Source of the DNA: Paraburkholderia haematera
GTDB taxonomy: Bacteria; Pseudomonadota; Gammaproteobacteria; Burkholderiales; Burkholderiaceae
DNA: 64,000 bases
Reading direction: 5' to 3'
Assembly (NCBI RefSeq): GCF_905220975.1
Contig: NZ_CAJNBK010000003.1
Location: 124,001-188,000 of the forward strand
Below are positions 16,586-26,048 of this stretch, piece by piece. Positions within the stretch are counted from its first letter, which is position 1. Each line of letters begins with the position of its first letter. The notes beneath the pieces were generated by a model. It was not told the origin of the DNA and did not search any database. It saw nothing but the letters and a program-made list of their open reading frames with translations. The translations under genes and the position numbers were made by a program.

Positions 16586-17458
16586 ATGGGTGAGACGGCC
16601 ATTCCACACGTCAACGTAGACGAACTGGCGCAGTTCCGCGAAGTCCAGCAATTGGCCTATCGGTGCGTCGAGAGCGTCGGCGAGATGCTCCGGCCGGGCA
16701 TGACGGAAAAAGACGCTGCCCGGCTGCTGACCGAATGGTTGCAGGATCACGGGGTGCGTGACTGGTTGCACAAACCCTTCGCCTGGTTTGGCGATCGCAC
16801 CGCTTTTGAGGGCTTTTCCGGGCTGTCGCACATGGCCGGCTTTAACCTGGCTTTCTTCCCGAGCTCACGCCGCCTGGAAGAAAACATGCCGGTCATTCTC
16901 GACGTGGCGCCCGTACTGAATGGCGTGATAGCCGATGTCGGCTACGCCACCTGCATTGGCACGAATCCCATTCTCGAGCAGCTGAAAGACGACCTCGCCG
17001 AACACCGCGAACTGATCGTCAGCATGGTCAGGCAACGGCGCACGCTTGCCGATGTGGCGCGCTCGGTCGACCAGTTGTGCAGGAAACAGGGCGTAGAGCC
17101 GCGCCATAAGGCCTATCCGTTCAAGGTACTTGCACATCGTGTCGCGAAGTTGCACAACCCCGCCAAGCCGCGCTTCGTGGCGCGTTTCGGCCTGAACGCC
17201 ACGCGCAATCTGATCCTCGACCAGACTAGTGCGGGCAAGAAGGAAGGCTGGTCGCCGTTGTGGTCGATCGATCGCCGTTCCGAACACGCACCGACGCCCG
17301 GCCTGTGGGCCGTCGAGCCGCATCTCGGCTTTCAGGGTGTGGGCGCCAAGTTCGAAGAGTTGCTGGTCATCACCGATGACGACGCCTACTGGCTCGACGA
17401 CGATCTGCCGCATGTGCGCCGCTGGGCGCAGCGCGGACGCGTGTTGGCCGCGGCATGA
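16586..17458 (+). CDS. M24-family metallopeptidase-like protein (Xaa-Pro aminopeptidase fold)
   Basis: A 290-residue protein with a pita-bread fold. All five usual M24 metal ligands are in the right order: Asp in VILDVAP, Asp in IADVGYAT, His in KVLAHRVAKLH, Glu in WAVEPHLG and Glu in FEELLVIT. It lacks the N-terminal creatinase domain of Xaa-Pro peptidases, as in methionine aminopeptidase-sized members. CGGAGG precedes ATG 16586. It is the first of three genes with an alpha/beta-hydrolase-SDR fusion and a PF10118 hydrolase, so its real substrate may be an amide or amino-acyl group on a lipid-like molecule and not a peptide; that is inference. Confidence 0.85.
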   Translation: MGETAIPHVNVDELAQFREVQQLAYRCVESVGEMLRPGMTEKDAARLLTEWLQDHGVRDWLHKPFAWFGDRTAFEGFSGLSHMAGFNLAFFPSSRRLEENMPVILDVAPVLNGVIADVGYATCIGTNPILEQLKDDLAEHRELIVSMVRQRRTLADVARSVDQLCRKQGVEPRHKAYPFKVLAHRVAKLHNPAKPRFVARFGLNATRNLILDQTSAGKKEGWSPLWSIDRRSEHAPTPGLWAVEPHLGFQGVGAKFEELLVITDDDAYWLDDDLPHVRRWAQRGRVLAAA

Positions 17459-17469
17459 CGGAGGCGCCC

Positions 17470-19269
17470 ATGCAGCTCCTGACCGAACCCGTCCCGCCCA
17501 CGCTATACGCGTTGCCGCCCGCCATACAGTGCACCCATTTCACGGTGCGCTCGGGCGACGTGACGCTTGCCGCCAAGGCATGGGGCGACCCTGCCCGGCC
17601 CACCGTGATGCTGGTGCATGGCTATCCCGACAACAGCGAAGTGTGGGACGCGCTCGCCGGCTTGCTGGCACACGATTTCCATGTGGTTGCCTACGATGTT
17701 CGCGGCGCTGGGCAATCCACGGCCCCAACCCGTATGAAGGCATATCGCTTAGGAAAACTCACCGACGACTTTGTGGCGGTCATCGATGCTGTTAGCCCCC
17801 GCCGCCCAGTCCATCTGGTCGCGCACGACTGGGGCTCGATCCAGGGATGGGAATTCGTCACCGAAGAGCGCTTGCGTGGGCGCATTGCCTCATACACATC
17901 GTGCTCGGGCCCCTGCCTCGACCATGTCGCTTACTGGCTGCGAGCGAGGTTGCGGCGTCCTACGCCGCGGTCGATCGGCAAGGTATTGGGCCAGTTGGTG
18001 CGCTCCTGGTATGTGCTGCTATTTCACCTGCCGGTGCTGCCCGGATTGACCTGGCGGTTATGGCTCGGCCGCGCGTGGCCGCGGGTGTTGCGTCGCGTGG
18101 AAAAGACCGGGATTGCGCCTCGCCCGACGCAAACGCAGGACGGTGTGCGCGGGGTATCGCTGTACCGCGCCAATTTCATCCGCTGCCTGTTCACGCCGCG
18201 CAAGCGCTACGCGCACGCGCCCGTCCAGGTCATCGTGCCGACGCTGGACAAATACGTCAGCCCGGCGCTGTCCGAAGATCTTTCTCGATGGGTGCCCAAG
18301 TACTGGCGCCGTGAACTGGCCGCGCGGCACTGGGTGCCGGTCACCCACCCCGAACAGATGGCCCGGATGGTGCGTGAACTCGTCGAGCACACCGAAGGCG
18401 GTGACGAACCGGAGACTTTGCAACGCGCCCGTATGGACTCGGCACGCAAACCGCTCAGTGGCAGGCTGGCGGTCGTGACGGGCGCCGGCAGCGGCATTGG
18501 ACGCTGCATCGCACTGGAATTCGCGAAGCAAGGCGCGGCTGTCGTCGCGGTTGATATCGACCTCGCCGCCGCCGAACGTACCGCTACGCTGGTCAGGTTA
18601 TTAGGCCATCGCGCCTACGCGCGCAAGGTCGACGTCGGCAGCGCCGAACAGATGGAAGCATTAGCCGATTGGATCGGCACAGAACTCGGTGGCGCCGACC
18701 TCGTGGTCAACAACGCCGGCATTGGCATGGCAGGCGGCGTACTCGATACTTCCGCCCAGGACTGGGAGCGCATTCTTCACGTCAACCTGTGGGGCGTGAT
18801 TCACGGCTCACGCCTGTTCGCCCGACAGATGGTGAAGCGCGGCAATGGCGGCCATATCGTCAACACCGCGTCAGCCGCTGCCTTCGCGCCCTCGCGCGAT
18901 CTGCCCGCCTACGCGACTACGAAGGCTGCCGTGCTGATGCTCAGCGAATGCATGCGCGGCGAACTCGCGGGTCAAGGGATCGGCGTCAGCGCAATCTGTC
19001 CGGGCTTTGCCGAAACCGGGATCATGGCCGCCACTCAATACGTCGGCGCTAGCGCTAAGGACCAGGAGCGCATGCGCCAGAAGGCCACGAGGCTTTACCA
19101 GTTACGCGGCCTGCAACCCCAGACGGTGGCGAAAGCCGCGCTCCGCGCGGTATTGCGCAACAAGCCTGTCGTCGCCATCGGCATCGAGGCGCATTCAATG
19201 CGATTTATTTCGCGCTCTATGCCCTGGCTTTCCCGCGTGATCGCGCGCATCAGCATGGCGCCGCGCTGA
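17470..19269 (+). CDS. EphD-like fusion: alpha/beta hydrolase + short-chain dehydrogenase
   Basis: About 600 residues in two catalytic domains. N-terminal epoxide-hydrolase-type alpha/beta fold: MLVHGYPDNSEVW, nucleophile Asp in VAHDWGSIQGWEF, a charge-relay Asp in VPTLDKYVSP and late His in HWVPVTHPEQM. C-terminal SDR from about residue 325: VTGAGSGIGR, NNAGIGMAGG, NTASAAAF and YATTKAAV (YxxxK). All key residues are present in both halves. The order equals mycobacterial EphD, reported to act on oxygenated mycolic acids. The start at 17470 has GGAGG five bases before it; ATG 17455 overlaps the M24 stop but has no ribosome site. It is operonic with the M24 and PF10118 genes. Confidence 0.9.
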   Translation: MQLLTEPVPPTLYALPPAIQCTHFTVRSGDVTLAAKAWGDPARPTVMLVHGYPDNSEVWDALAGLLAHDFHVVAYDVRGAGQSTAPTRMKAYRLGKLTDDFVAVIDAVSPRRPVHLVAHDWGSIQGWEFVTEERLRGRIASYTSCSGPCLDHVAYWLRARLRRPTPRSIGKVLGQLVRSWYVLLFHLPVLPGLTWRLWLGRAWPRVLRRVEKTGIAPRPTQTQDGVRGVSLYRANFIRCLFTPRKRYAHAPVQVIVPTLDKYVSPALSEDLSRWVPKYWRRELAARHWVPVTHPEQMARMVRELVEHTEGGDEPETLQRARMDSARKPLSGRLAVVTGAGSGIGRCIALEFAKQGAAVVAVDIDLAAAERTATLVRLLGHRAYARKVDVGSAEQMEALADWIGTELGGADLVVNNAGIGMAGGVLDTSAQDWERILHVNLWGVIHGSRLFARQMVKRGNGGHIVNTASAAAFAPSRDLPAYATTKAAVLMLSECMRGELAGQGIGVSAICPGFAETGIMAATQYVGASAKDQERMRQKATRLYQLRGLQPQTVAKAALRAVLRNKPVVAIGIEAHSMRFISRSMPWLSRVIARISMAPR

Positions 19270-19297
19270 GCTCACCAACCGGACGCCGGAGACCGTT

Positions 19298-20200
19298 ATG
19301 ACCCAAGAGCAAAGCCAACACAAGATCAAGGCACGCCATGTGAAGTTCGACTGGAGCCAAACGCCGATTCAATGGATTCCCGGCGACCCGTCGAGCACGC
19401 ACATCATCAATGTGCTGAACCTGCTGTTTCCCGCCGGCGAACTATGGTTCTGCCGCGTCTACAACAAGGCAATGCCGCTTATCACCGACCCGGCGTTGAG
19501 GGACGACGCAGAGGGGTTTCTCAGGCAGGAAGCGGTGCATTCGCGCTCGCACGGCGGTGTGCTCACGCACTACTACAAGGCCCACGGTATTGATACGCAG
19601 CCCTTCACGAAACAACTCGACTGGCTGTTCGGCAAGCTGCTTGGCGAACAACCGCTTGGGCTGAAGATCGGCAAAACGCGCTTCTGGCTGCGTCAGCAGC
19701 TTGGCGTCATCGCCGCGCTGGAGCACTTTTTTGGGTACCTCGGCAATTGGGTGCTCAATGCCGACGGGCTCGACGCGGCTCGCGCCGACCCAACCATGCT
19801 CGACCTGCTGCGGTGGCACGGCGCCGAAGAGGTCGAGCATCGCACCGTTGCCTTCGACATCTTCCGGCATATGGGCGGCACCTACTTCGAACGCTGCTTC
19901 CACATGCTTTCGACTGTACTGCTTCTCCTGTACTTTCTGACGCGCGGCGCGCGTTTCATGCACGAGCGCGATCCCGATGCCGGCAAATACCGAGGCTTTA
20001 TCCTCGGCTGGCGCGCCGGAGCGCGGCGCCGTTGCCTGCCGTCGTTCTGGAAAATGATCGCGGCAGCGCTACGCTATTTCAATCCGCGCTATACGCCGCA
20101 TCACGAAGGCTCCACCGAACAGGCGCTGGCCTATCTTGCCACCTCGCCCGCGGCGCAGGCCGCCGCGCATGGAGGCAACTGGGTTCGTAATGCGAGTTGA
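19298..20200 (+). CDS. PF10118-family predicted metal-dependent hydrolase
   Basis: A 300-residue mostly helical protein of the Metal_hydrol family (COG3687). Conserved Glu/His pairs are visible: EAVHSRSHGG near residue 77, ALEHFFGYLGNW near residue 140 and WHGAEEVEHRTVAFD near residue 175, spaced like a di-iron carboxylate helix bundle. A hydrophobic segment MLSTVLLLLYFLT near residue 205 suggests membrane contact. It ends the operon, 28 bases after the EphD-like gene. Members often neighbour lipid or steroid genes; the reaction is unknown, and a di-iron oxygenase role is also possible. Confidence 0.85.
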   Translation: MTQEQSQHKIKARHVKFDWSQTPIQWIPGDPSSTHIINVLNLLFPAGELWFCRVYNKAMPLITDPALRDDAEGFLRQEAVHSRSHGGVLTHYYKAHGIDTQPFTKQLDWLFGKLLGEQPLGLKIGKTRFWLRQQLGVIAALEHFFGYLGNWVLNADGLDAARADPTMLDLLRWHGAEEVEHRTVAFDIFRHMGGTYFERCFHMLSTVLLLLYFLTRGARFMHERDPDAGKYRGFILGWRAGARRRCLPSFWKMIAAALRYFNPRYTPHHEGSTEQALAYLATSPAAQAAAHGGNWVRNAS

Positions 20201-20208
20201 TGCGGGGT

Positions 20209-21150
20209 CTATCGGCTTGACGGCGTATTGATGAACGGAACGATTGCCTGAATGGTCTGCGCGGGCGCTTCTTCCATCAGCCAGTGTCCCGAGCCTTGAA
20301 TGACGATCCCCTGCACGTTCGTATCGATCAGACGAGCCTGATTGATCAGGAAGGTGCCCGAGGCTTTTTCCCCGGTCAGCACCAGCATCGGCATGGTCAG
20401 CGGGGTTTTCGCGAACTCCGCAAAGTCTTGCGCGTCTTGCGGGAACGCCCGGAAGTATTCGAAGCCCGCGCGCATGCGTCCGGGCTGGGCGTAGGTCGCG
20501 GCGTACAGCTCACGGTCGGCCTCCGGCATCGAGTGTTTCGGGTCGGCAGCAAAGTCGTTCCAGAAGTGTTCGAAGTAGATCCGCTCGCGCCCTGCCACCA
20601 GTTTCAGGGGCGTCTCGCCGTAAAAGTTGTAGTGCCATTTGTCGCGCAACAACCATACTTTCTGCCAGTCACCCACGCCAGGGAGGAATGCATCCATCAA
20701 CGTGATGCTTTCCACTTCGTCCGGATACTGAGCGGCGTAGGCGTAAGCCACCATTAGCCCGATATCGTGCCCGACGATCTTCACTTTGCGATAACCAAGC
20801 GCGTGCACCATCGCGTGAATATCCTGCGCCATCGCCTTCTTGTCGTACCCGGTTTCCGGCATGGCTGAAGCGCCAGCACCGGGGAGATCAGGCGCAATGA
20901 CGACGCGCCGGTCGTCGAGTTTCTGGATCAGCGGCAGCCACATGTGGCTGGATTCTGCATAGCCGTGCAGCAGCACGACGGGTGTGTCGGCGCCATGCCC
21001 GGCTTCCAGGTAGTGCAGTTCGATACCATTCGCATTGATCGAATGGGACTCGATGCGCGGACCTGGTGTGGCGTGTGCCGCGGCTTGCAACGCTCCAGCA
21101 ATCACGAGCGCCGCGCCGAGTTGTCGAGAGACCTTACGGATAATGTTCAT
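20209..21150 (-). CDS. Exported epoxide-hydrolase-like alpha/beta hydrolase
   Basis: A 313-residue alpha/beta hydrolase with a Sec signal (MNIIRKVSRQLGAALVIAGALQAAAHA, split here as the positive MNIIRKVSRQ and hydrophobic core). The mature part shows VVLLHGYAESSHMW, Asp nucleophile in IVGHDIGLMVAYAYA, GLP-type DLPGAGAS, and the late His in GSGHWLMEEAP. This fits the epoxide hydrolase/haloalkane dehalogenase group. ATG 21150 has GGAGAAG upstream; the frame is open to a GTG at 21162. It converges tail-to-tail with the PF10118 gene with only 8 bases between. No operon partner on its strand. Confidence 0.87.
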   Translation of the reverse strand: MNIIRKVSRQLGAALVIAGALQAAAHATPGPRIESHSINANGIELHYLEAGHGADTPVVLLHGYAESSHMWLPLIQKLDDRRVVIAPDLPGAGASAMPETGYDKKAMAQDIHAMVHALGYRKVKIVGHDIGLMVAYAYAAQYPDEVESITLMDAFLPGVGDWQKVWLLRDKWHYNFYGETPLKLVAGRERIYFEHFWNDFAADPKHSMPEADRELYAATYAQPGRMRAGFEYFRAFPQDAQDFAEFAKTPLTMPMLVLTGEKASGTFLINQARLIDTNVQGIVIQGSGHWLMEEAPAQTIQAIVPFINTPSSR

Positions 21151-21636
21151 GCACTTCTCCACTGTTGGACGGTTGCGCTTGCGCGATGCTTCGACGTACC
21201 GCGTGGGATTCGACGACAGACTGGCGATCCTGTGCGTGCTGCATCAAGCTTCAGATAGCGTAGTGACAGGGTGGACTGCCCGTGCGCATTTGCCGTACGA
21301 CTTTCCCGATGAATACGTTCGATAAAGTTGCAGGTGTTTGCTCGAGATCGTTCGTGACGCCGGCCTCATGGGGCGATTCCGGCACAACAGTTGAAACATC
21401 GCCAAGCGCAATACCGATTCCGACACGCCCCGCGACCTGGCTGCGCACAGTTCACCGTGAACGATCTTCTTCATTTTTCTACCACTCGGCCTGACCTCGT
21501 TCGGCGGTTCTGCCGCCCATCTGAATCAACGCAGCCGCTACCGGCGAAATGGAAAATCCGGCTCATTCGCACCCGCGTTTCACGGTCCGCTACAGAGCGA
21601 TCGAACATTTCCACCTTACATTTTGACATGTTATGA
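21151..21636. other. Intergenic stretch of about 480 bases, upstream of the iron locus
   Basis: No supported gene. It contains the divergent promoter regions of the exported hydrolase and the iron-uptake genes. TTGACA at 21623-21628 could be a -35 element for the sigma factor gene. Confidence 0.45.
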
Positions 21637-21651
21637 TGCGAATCATTCTCA
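21637..21651 (+). promoter_or_regulatory. Fur box upstream of the fecI-like gene
   Basis: TGCGAATCATTCTCA fits the Fur 7-1-7 pattern TGATAAT-x-ATTATCA with two or three mismatches. It lies 46 bases before the sigma factor start and overlaps the likely promoter, so iron-bound Fur should repress the locus. Confidence 0.65.
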
Positions 21652-21696
21652 TTTACAAAAGCGTCGCATCCACCGATCCGACGCGCCCAGTCGGCC

Positions 21697-22209
21697 ATGG
21701 CGGCAAACGAATCGGCCCTGCATCACGAAATGCAGGTGCTCTACAGCAATCATCACGGCTGGCTCCATGCATGGCTGCGCAAGAAGCTCGGCTGCGCGCA
21801 TCGCGCGGCCGACCTCGCGCACGACACATTCGTGCGTCTGCTTGCCCGTGATGAACCGCTTGGTCTGGAAGAGCCGCGTGCGTTCCTGACGACAGTCGCG
21901 CAACGCGTGATGGCCAACTACTGGCGTCGCGAGCAGATCGAGCGCGCTTACCTGGAAGCCTTGGCGCTCGTGCCCGAGCGCTTCGCGCCCTCGCCTGAAG
22001 AACGCGCGCTGCTGCTGGAAGCGCTGTGCGAAATCGATAGTCTGCTGGAGCGGCTGCCGGTCGCCGTCAAACAAGCCTTTCTGCTGGCCCAACTCGACGG
22101 CTTGAGCCATGCCGAGATTGCCGCACAACTGAAGCTTTCCATCTCGACGGTGAAGCGCCATCTGGTGCGCGCCGGGGCGCAGTGTTTCTTCGCGCTGAGC
22201 GCGGCCTGA
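21697..22209 (+). CDS. fecI: FecI-like ECF sigma factor
   Basis: A 170-residue ECF sigma factor. Region 2 is [17 protein letters not shown], then [15 protein letters not shown], then [17 protein letters not shown], residues about 18-88. Region 4 is [26 protein letters not shown], given here in parts [16 protein letters not shown] and [19 protein letters not shown], ending near residue 160. This is the FecI iron-starvation subgroup, which directs polymerase to the TonB receptor gene when the receptor signals through FecR. A Fur box precedes it and fecR and a receptor with a signalling domain follow. Confidence 0.92.
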   Translation: MAANESALHHEMQVLYSNHHGWLHAWLRKKLGCAHRAADLAHDTFVRLLARDEPLGLEEPRAFLTTVAQRVMANYWRREQIERAYLEALALVPERFAPSPEERALLLEALCEIDSLLERLPVAVKQAFLLAQLDGLSHAEIAAQLKLSISTVKRHLVRAGAQCFFALSAA

Positions 22210-22210
22210 C

Positions 22211-22228
22211 GGATCGACGGATCGACGG
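22211..22228. repeat. Short tandem repeat (GGATCGAC) between fecI and fecR
   Basis: GGATCGAC occurs twice in tandem and starts a third time (GGAT-GAAC) at the fecR start codon. It sits where the fecR ribosome site should be and could alter the spacing if it changes length. Confidence 0.5.
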
Positions 22229-23242
22229 ATGAACGCAAGCGCGAGACCGGATATTCCTCAACACATCGCCCTGCGCGCCGTGCAGTGGTGGATGGAACTG
22301 CAATCCGGCGAAAACACGGGTGCGCAGCAACTCGCGCTGGCGCGCTGGTGCGCCGAGCATCCCGATCACGAGCGCGCATGGCAGCACATCGGGAGCGTAA
22401 GCAGCCGCTTTAGAGACCTCGCCCAAGCCTCCGCGAAAACCGCAGGCAATGCGGACACAGGCGGCGCCGCAGCCGCCCGCACTGCGCTGACCCGCACCGG
22501 CTCGGCGAGACGCCGCGCGAGTGTCAAAGTTCTCACGACCCTGCTCTTCGCCGGCGGCGCGACATGGATCGCCGGTGAACACGTGCCGTGGCGTGCATGG
22601 AGCGCCGATGTGCACACCGCACTCGGCGAGCGCCGCATCATCACCCTCGCCGACGGCACCCGCGTCACGCTCAATACCGACAGCGCCATCGATATCGGCT
22701 TCAGCAGCACCGAGCGGCGCGTGCGCCTGATCAAAGGCGAAATCATGATCGCGACCGGCCACAGCGTTGGCGAGCAGCGGCCGTTCGTCGTGGAGACCGC
22801 GCAAGGCAGGTTGCAACCCTTGGGCACGCGCTTCGCCGTCAGGCAGCAGAGCGCACTCTGCCGCCTCGATGTGTTCGAAGGCGCCGTGCGGATCAGTCCG
22901 TTCGCTGCGCCCGGCCTCACGCCGGTCGTCCGTGCCGGCCAGCGCGCCCGCTTTACGCGCGACGACGTCAGCGCACTCGAGTCGATCAGCGAGAACGACG
23001 CGGCATGGACGGATGGCCTGATCGTCGCAAGCGGCATGCGGCTCGGCGATTTCGTGACCGAACTCGACCGCTATCGCGCGGGGCATCTGAGTTGCGATCC
23101 CTCAGTGGCCGGCTTGCGGCTCTCGGGTACCTTCCCGCTCGCCGACACGGATCGCGTGCTCGACACCGTGACCCGAACCTTGCCGGTCGAAGTCGTCTTC
23201 ATCACGCGCTACTGGGGCACCGTGCGCGCGTCTCGCGCCTGA
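22229..23242 (+). CDS. fecR: FecR-like anti-sigma/sigma regulator
   Basis: A 337-residue inner-membrane regulator. N-terminal DUF4880 cytosolic domain, [18 protein letters not shown] then [19 protein letters not shown] (residues 11-53), a single membrane segment [16 protein letters not shown] near residues 98-113, and a periplasmic FecR domain ([20 protein letters not shown], then [10 protein letters not shown], then [12 protein letters not shown]). A C-terminal part with [20 protein letters not shown] contacts the STN domain of the receptor. It carries the iron signal from receptor to the sigma factor. Spacing to fecI is 19 bases. Confidence 0.92.
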   Translation: MNASARPDIPQHIALRAVQWWMELQSGENTGAQQLALARWCAEHPDHERAWQHIGSVSSRFRDLAQASAKTAGNADTGGAAAARTALTRTGSARRRASVKVLTTLLFAGGATWIAGEHVPWRAWSADVHTALGERRIITLADGTRVTLNTDSAIDIGFSSTERRVRLIKGEIMIATGHSVGEQRPFVVETAQGRLQPLGTRFAVRQQSALCRLDVFEGAVRISPFAAPGLTPVVRAGQRARFTRDDVSALESISENDAAWTDGLIVASGMRLGDFVTELDRYRAGHLSCDPSVAGLRLSGTFPLADTDRVLDTVTRTLPVEVVFITRYWGTVRASRA

Positions 23243-23366
23243 AATCCTGAAACCGGCACGCCTTACGGCGCTAAAAATTTTTTCGTCTGTTGTGAGCTGT
23301 TTTCGAATCTCGCGTGACAAGGGAGATGAGAGCAACACATCGTCTATCTTCCTGCGAGCTTTGAAC

Positions 23367-25868
23367 ATGGGACAGTATCGAAAGACCGGCGCCGGCAATG
23401 ACGGCTACCGCAGCCGTGGCGCATTGCGCGCGCGACAGCCGGCACACTTCGCTCGGCATCTTGCAACGGCTGCGCTGATCTCGGCGGGACTGCCGTTCAA
23501 CGTGGCGCTCGCAGCCGATGCACCGTCCGCCGCCGAGGCACCGGCGCGCAAGAGCTACGACATTCCGGCCGGCCCGCTCGAAGCGGCACTCAATCGATTT
23601 GGGCGCGAGAGCGGGCTGCTGCTGTCGTTTCCGGCTGCACTGACGGACGGACGCAAAAGTGAAGGTCTGCACGGCGATTACGACGTACAGCAAGGCTTCG
23701 ATCGAATCCTGGGTGGCACGGGACTCGGCGCGGTGCAGCAGTCCAATGGCAGCTATACGCTCGTGCCGCACGCCGATTCGGCAATGGACAACAGAAGCGC
23801 GCACGACACCACCCTCCCCGCCGTGACGGTCAATTCGACGACCGTGAAAGCCGGTAGCTACCGGCCACCTGCCGATGCAGTGGTGATGCGTTCGGACACA
23901 CCTGTGCTCGACACGGCCCAGGCGGTCAGCATCGTGCCGGCGCAGGTGCTACGCGACCAGCGTCCGCGCAACCTGGACGATGCGCTCGCGAACGTGAGCG
24001 GCATCGTGCAAGGCAATACGCTGGCGGGCACGCAGGACACCTTGCTCAAGCGCGGCTTCGGCGGCAATCGCGACGGTTCGATCATGCACAACGGCATGCC
24101 ACTCGTGCAGGGGCGCGCGTTGAACGCGGCGGCCGACAGCGTCGAAGTGCTCAAGGGTCCGACTTCACTGCTATACGGGATCATGGACCCGGGCGGTGTG
24201 GTCAACGTAGTCAGCAAACAGCCCATGCTCAAACCCTATCACGCGATCTCAGTGCTCGGCTCGACCTACGGACATGGCCGTAATGGGGCCGGCGCGACGT
24301 TCGATACGACTGGGCCGATCGGCGACTCCGGCCTCGCCTACCGGCTCGTGGTCGACCAGACCGAGGAGCAATACTGGCGCAATTTCGGCGAGCATCGCGA
24401 GACGCTCGTTGCGCCGTCGCTCGCGTGGTACGGACGCGATACGCAGGTGGTGGTGTCGTACGAATATCGTAAGTTTAACTATCCGTTCGACCGCGGCACG
24501 GCGCTCGACCCGAAGACCAACAAACCGCTCGCTATCTCGAGCCGCGAACGCCTCGACGAACCGTTCAACCAGATGGACGGCGAATCCAGCCTCGCGCAGG
24601 TCAGCGTCGATCATCAGATCAACGCCAACTGGAAGGCTCACTTCGGCTACAGCTACAACCGCGAGACCTATGACGCGGGCCAGTTGCGCGTGCAGGGTAT
24701 CAACAGCACGACCGGCGCCGTGTCGCGCAGCAACGACGCGACGCATGGCGCGCTCAGCACGGACAGCTACGCGATCGCTTATGTGGACGGCCATTTCGAC
24801 ATTGCCGGGTTGCGCAACGACCTGCAGATCGGCGTGGACGACGAATACCGCGGTATCTATCGCAAGGACCTGCTGCGCCAGGCCACGAAATATCCGTTCA
24901 ACTATTTCAACCCGATCTACGGCCGGGAGAGCCCGTCGACCACGGTATCGGCGAGCGACAGCGATCAGACCGACACGCTGCACGACCGCTCGCTCTTCTT
25001 CCAGGACAGTTTGCATCTCACCGACAAGTGGATTCTGATCGGCGGCGCGCGTTTGCTGAGCTACAACCAGATCGCGGGAAAGGGCCGTCCATTCGTCGTC
25101 AACACGGACATCAACGGCACCAGATGGCTGCCGCGCGCGGGAGTCGTTTACAAATGGACTGACACCGTATCGCTGTACGGCAGCTATACGCAGTCGCTCA
25201 AACCGACCTCGACGATTGCGCCCCTCGCCTCCGGTGTGGTGATCGATTCGTCGGTGCAGCCTGAACAGGCCACCTCGTGGGAACTTGGCGCCAAGGTGGC
25301 GATGCCCAACGGCGTAAGCGGCACGCTGGCGATTTTCAATATCGACAAGAAGAACGTGCTGGTTCAGCAGTACAACGACGTCACCAGGCAGACCGACTGG
25401 CGCACGGCAGGCAAGGCGCGTTCGCGCGGCGTCGAACTCGACGTGTCCGGCCAGATCGGCCAGCACTGGAGCGTGATCGCGAGTTATGCGTACATTGACG
25501 CGAAGACCACTGAGGATCCGCTTTACGCTGGCAAGCGCCTGTGGAACGCGCCGCAGAACACGGCATCGCTTGCCGCCGTGTACGACTTCGGCACGATCTT
25601 TGGCGGTGACCAGTTGCGCGTTGGCGCCGGTGCGCATTACGTTGGTGTGCGACCGGGCGATTCGGCCAATAGCTTCACGCTGCCGGCCTACACCGTCGCC
25701 GACGCCTTTGCTACGTATGAGACGAAACTCGGCAATCGCCACTTGTCGTTCCAGCTCAACGTGAAGAATCTGTTCAACAAGACTTACTACCCGTCGAGCG
25801 TGAACAAGTACTTCGTCTCGGTGGGCGACGCGCGTCAGGTCTCCTTGCTGTCGACACTCGAGTTCTAG
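23367..25868 (+). CDS. TonB-dependent siderophore receptor with signalling (STN) domain
   Basis: An 833-residue outer-membrane receptor. After a long N-terminal signal (hydrophobic LATAALISAGLPFNVALAA) comes the STN domain: YDIPAGPLEAALNRFGRESG, then DYDVQQGFDRIL, residues about 55-130. The plug follows (DTAQAVSIVPAQVLRDQRP, NVSGIVQGN, VEVLKGPTSLLYG), and a 22-strand barrel ends in LLSTLEF with terminal Phe. This layout matches FpvA/FecA-like siderophore receptors that signal to FecR. The substrate siderophore cannot be read here, and no synthesis genes are present, so a foreign siderophore is likely. ATG 23367 was chosen; the frame extends upstream to a GTG at 23292. Confidence 0.9.
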   Translation: MGQYRKTGAGNDGYRSRGALRARQPAHFARHLATAALISAGLPFNVALAADAPSAAEAPARKSYDIPAGPLEAALNRFGRESGLLLSFPAALTDGRKSEGLHGDYDVQQGFDRILGGTGLGAVQQSNGSYTLVPHADSAMDNRSAHDTTLPAVTVNSTTVKAGSYRPPADAVVMRSDTPVLDTAQAVSIVPAQVLRDQRPRNLDDALANVSGIVQGNTLAGTQDTLLKRGFGGNRDGSIMHNGMPLVQGRALNAAADSVEVLKGPTSLLYGIMDPGGVVNVVSKQPMLKPYHAISVLGSTYGHGRNGAGATFDTTGPIGDSGLAYRLVVDQTEEQYWRNFGEHRETLVAPSLAWYGRDTQVVVSYEYRKFNYPFDRGTALDPKTNKPLAISSRERLDEPFNQMDGESSLAQVSVDHQINANWKAHFGYSYNRETYDAGQLRVQGINSTTGAVSRSNDATHGALSTDSYAIAYVDGHFDIAGLRNDLQIGVDDEYRGIYRKDLLRQATKYPFNYFNPIYGRESPSTTVSASDSDQTDTLHDRSLFFQDSLHLTDKWILIGGARLLSYNQIAGKGRPFVVNTDINGTRWLPRAGVVYKWTDTVSLYGSYTQSLKPTSTIAPLASGVVIDSSVQPEQATSWELGAKVAMPNGVSGTLAIFNIDKKNVLVQQYNDVTRQTDWRTAGKARSRGVELDVSGQIGQHWSVIASYAYIDAKTTEDPLYAGKRLWNAPQNTASLAAVYDFGTIFGGDQLRVGAGAHYVGVRPGDSANSFTLPAYTVADAFATYETKLGNRHLSFQLNVKNLFNKTYYPSSVNKYFVSVGDARQVSLLSTLEF

Positions 25869-25920
25869 GCGGCCAGGGCCGCGGCGACACTGACACCGAC
25901 ACTGCGCGCACGACACACGA

Positions 25921-25984
25921 GTACTTCGTATCGGTTGGCGACGCACGTCAGGTCTCCTTGCTGTCGACGCTCGAGTTCTGGGCG
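25921..25984 (+). repeat. Diverged second copy of the receptor gene 3' end
   Basis: This 64-base stretch repeats 25808-25871, the last codons of the receptor gene, with few changes (for example TAG to TGG at the stop). It would encode the same C-terminal beta strand YFVSVGDARQVSLLSTLEF. It looks like the tail of a second receptor copy left after recombination. Confidence 0.85.
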
Positions 25985-26048
25985 CCTGCGCTGTCGCTGC
26001 GCGTACGAAAACACGCGTTCAAATGATCAACATGAGATTGGAGCCGTT

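Noticed and set aside
24249..25946. 565-codon open frame on the minus strand opposite the TonB receptor gene
   Set aside because: The plus strand encodes a full receptor with all domains; the antisense frame is open only because of high GC at third positions and shows no domain.
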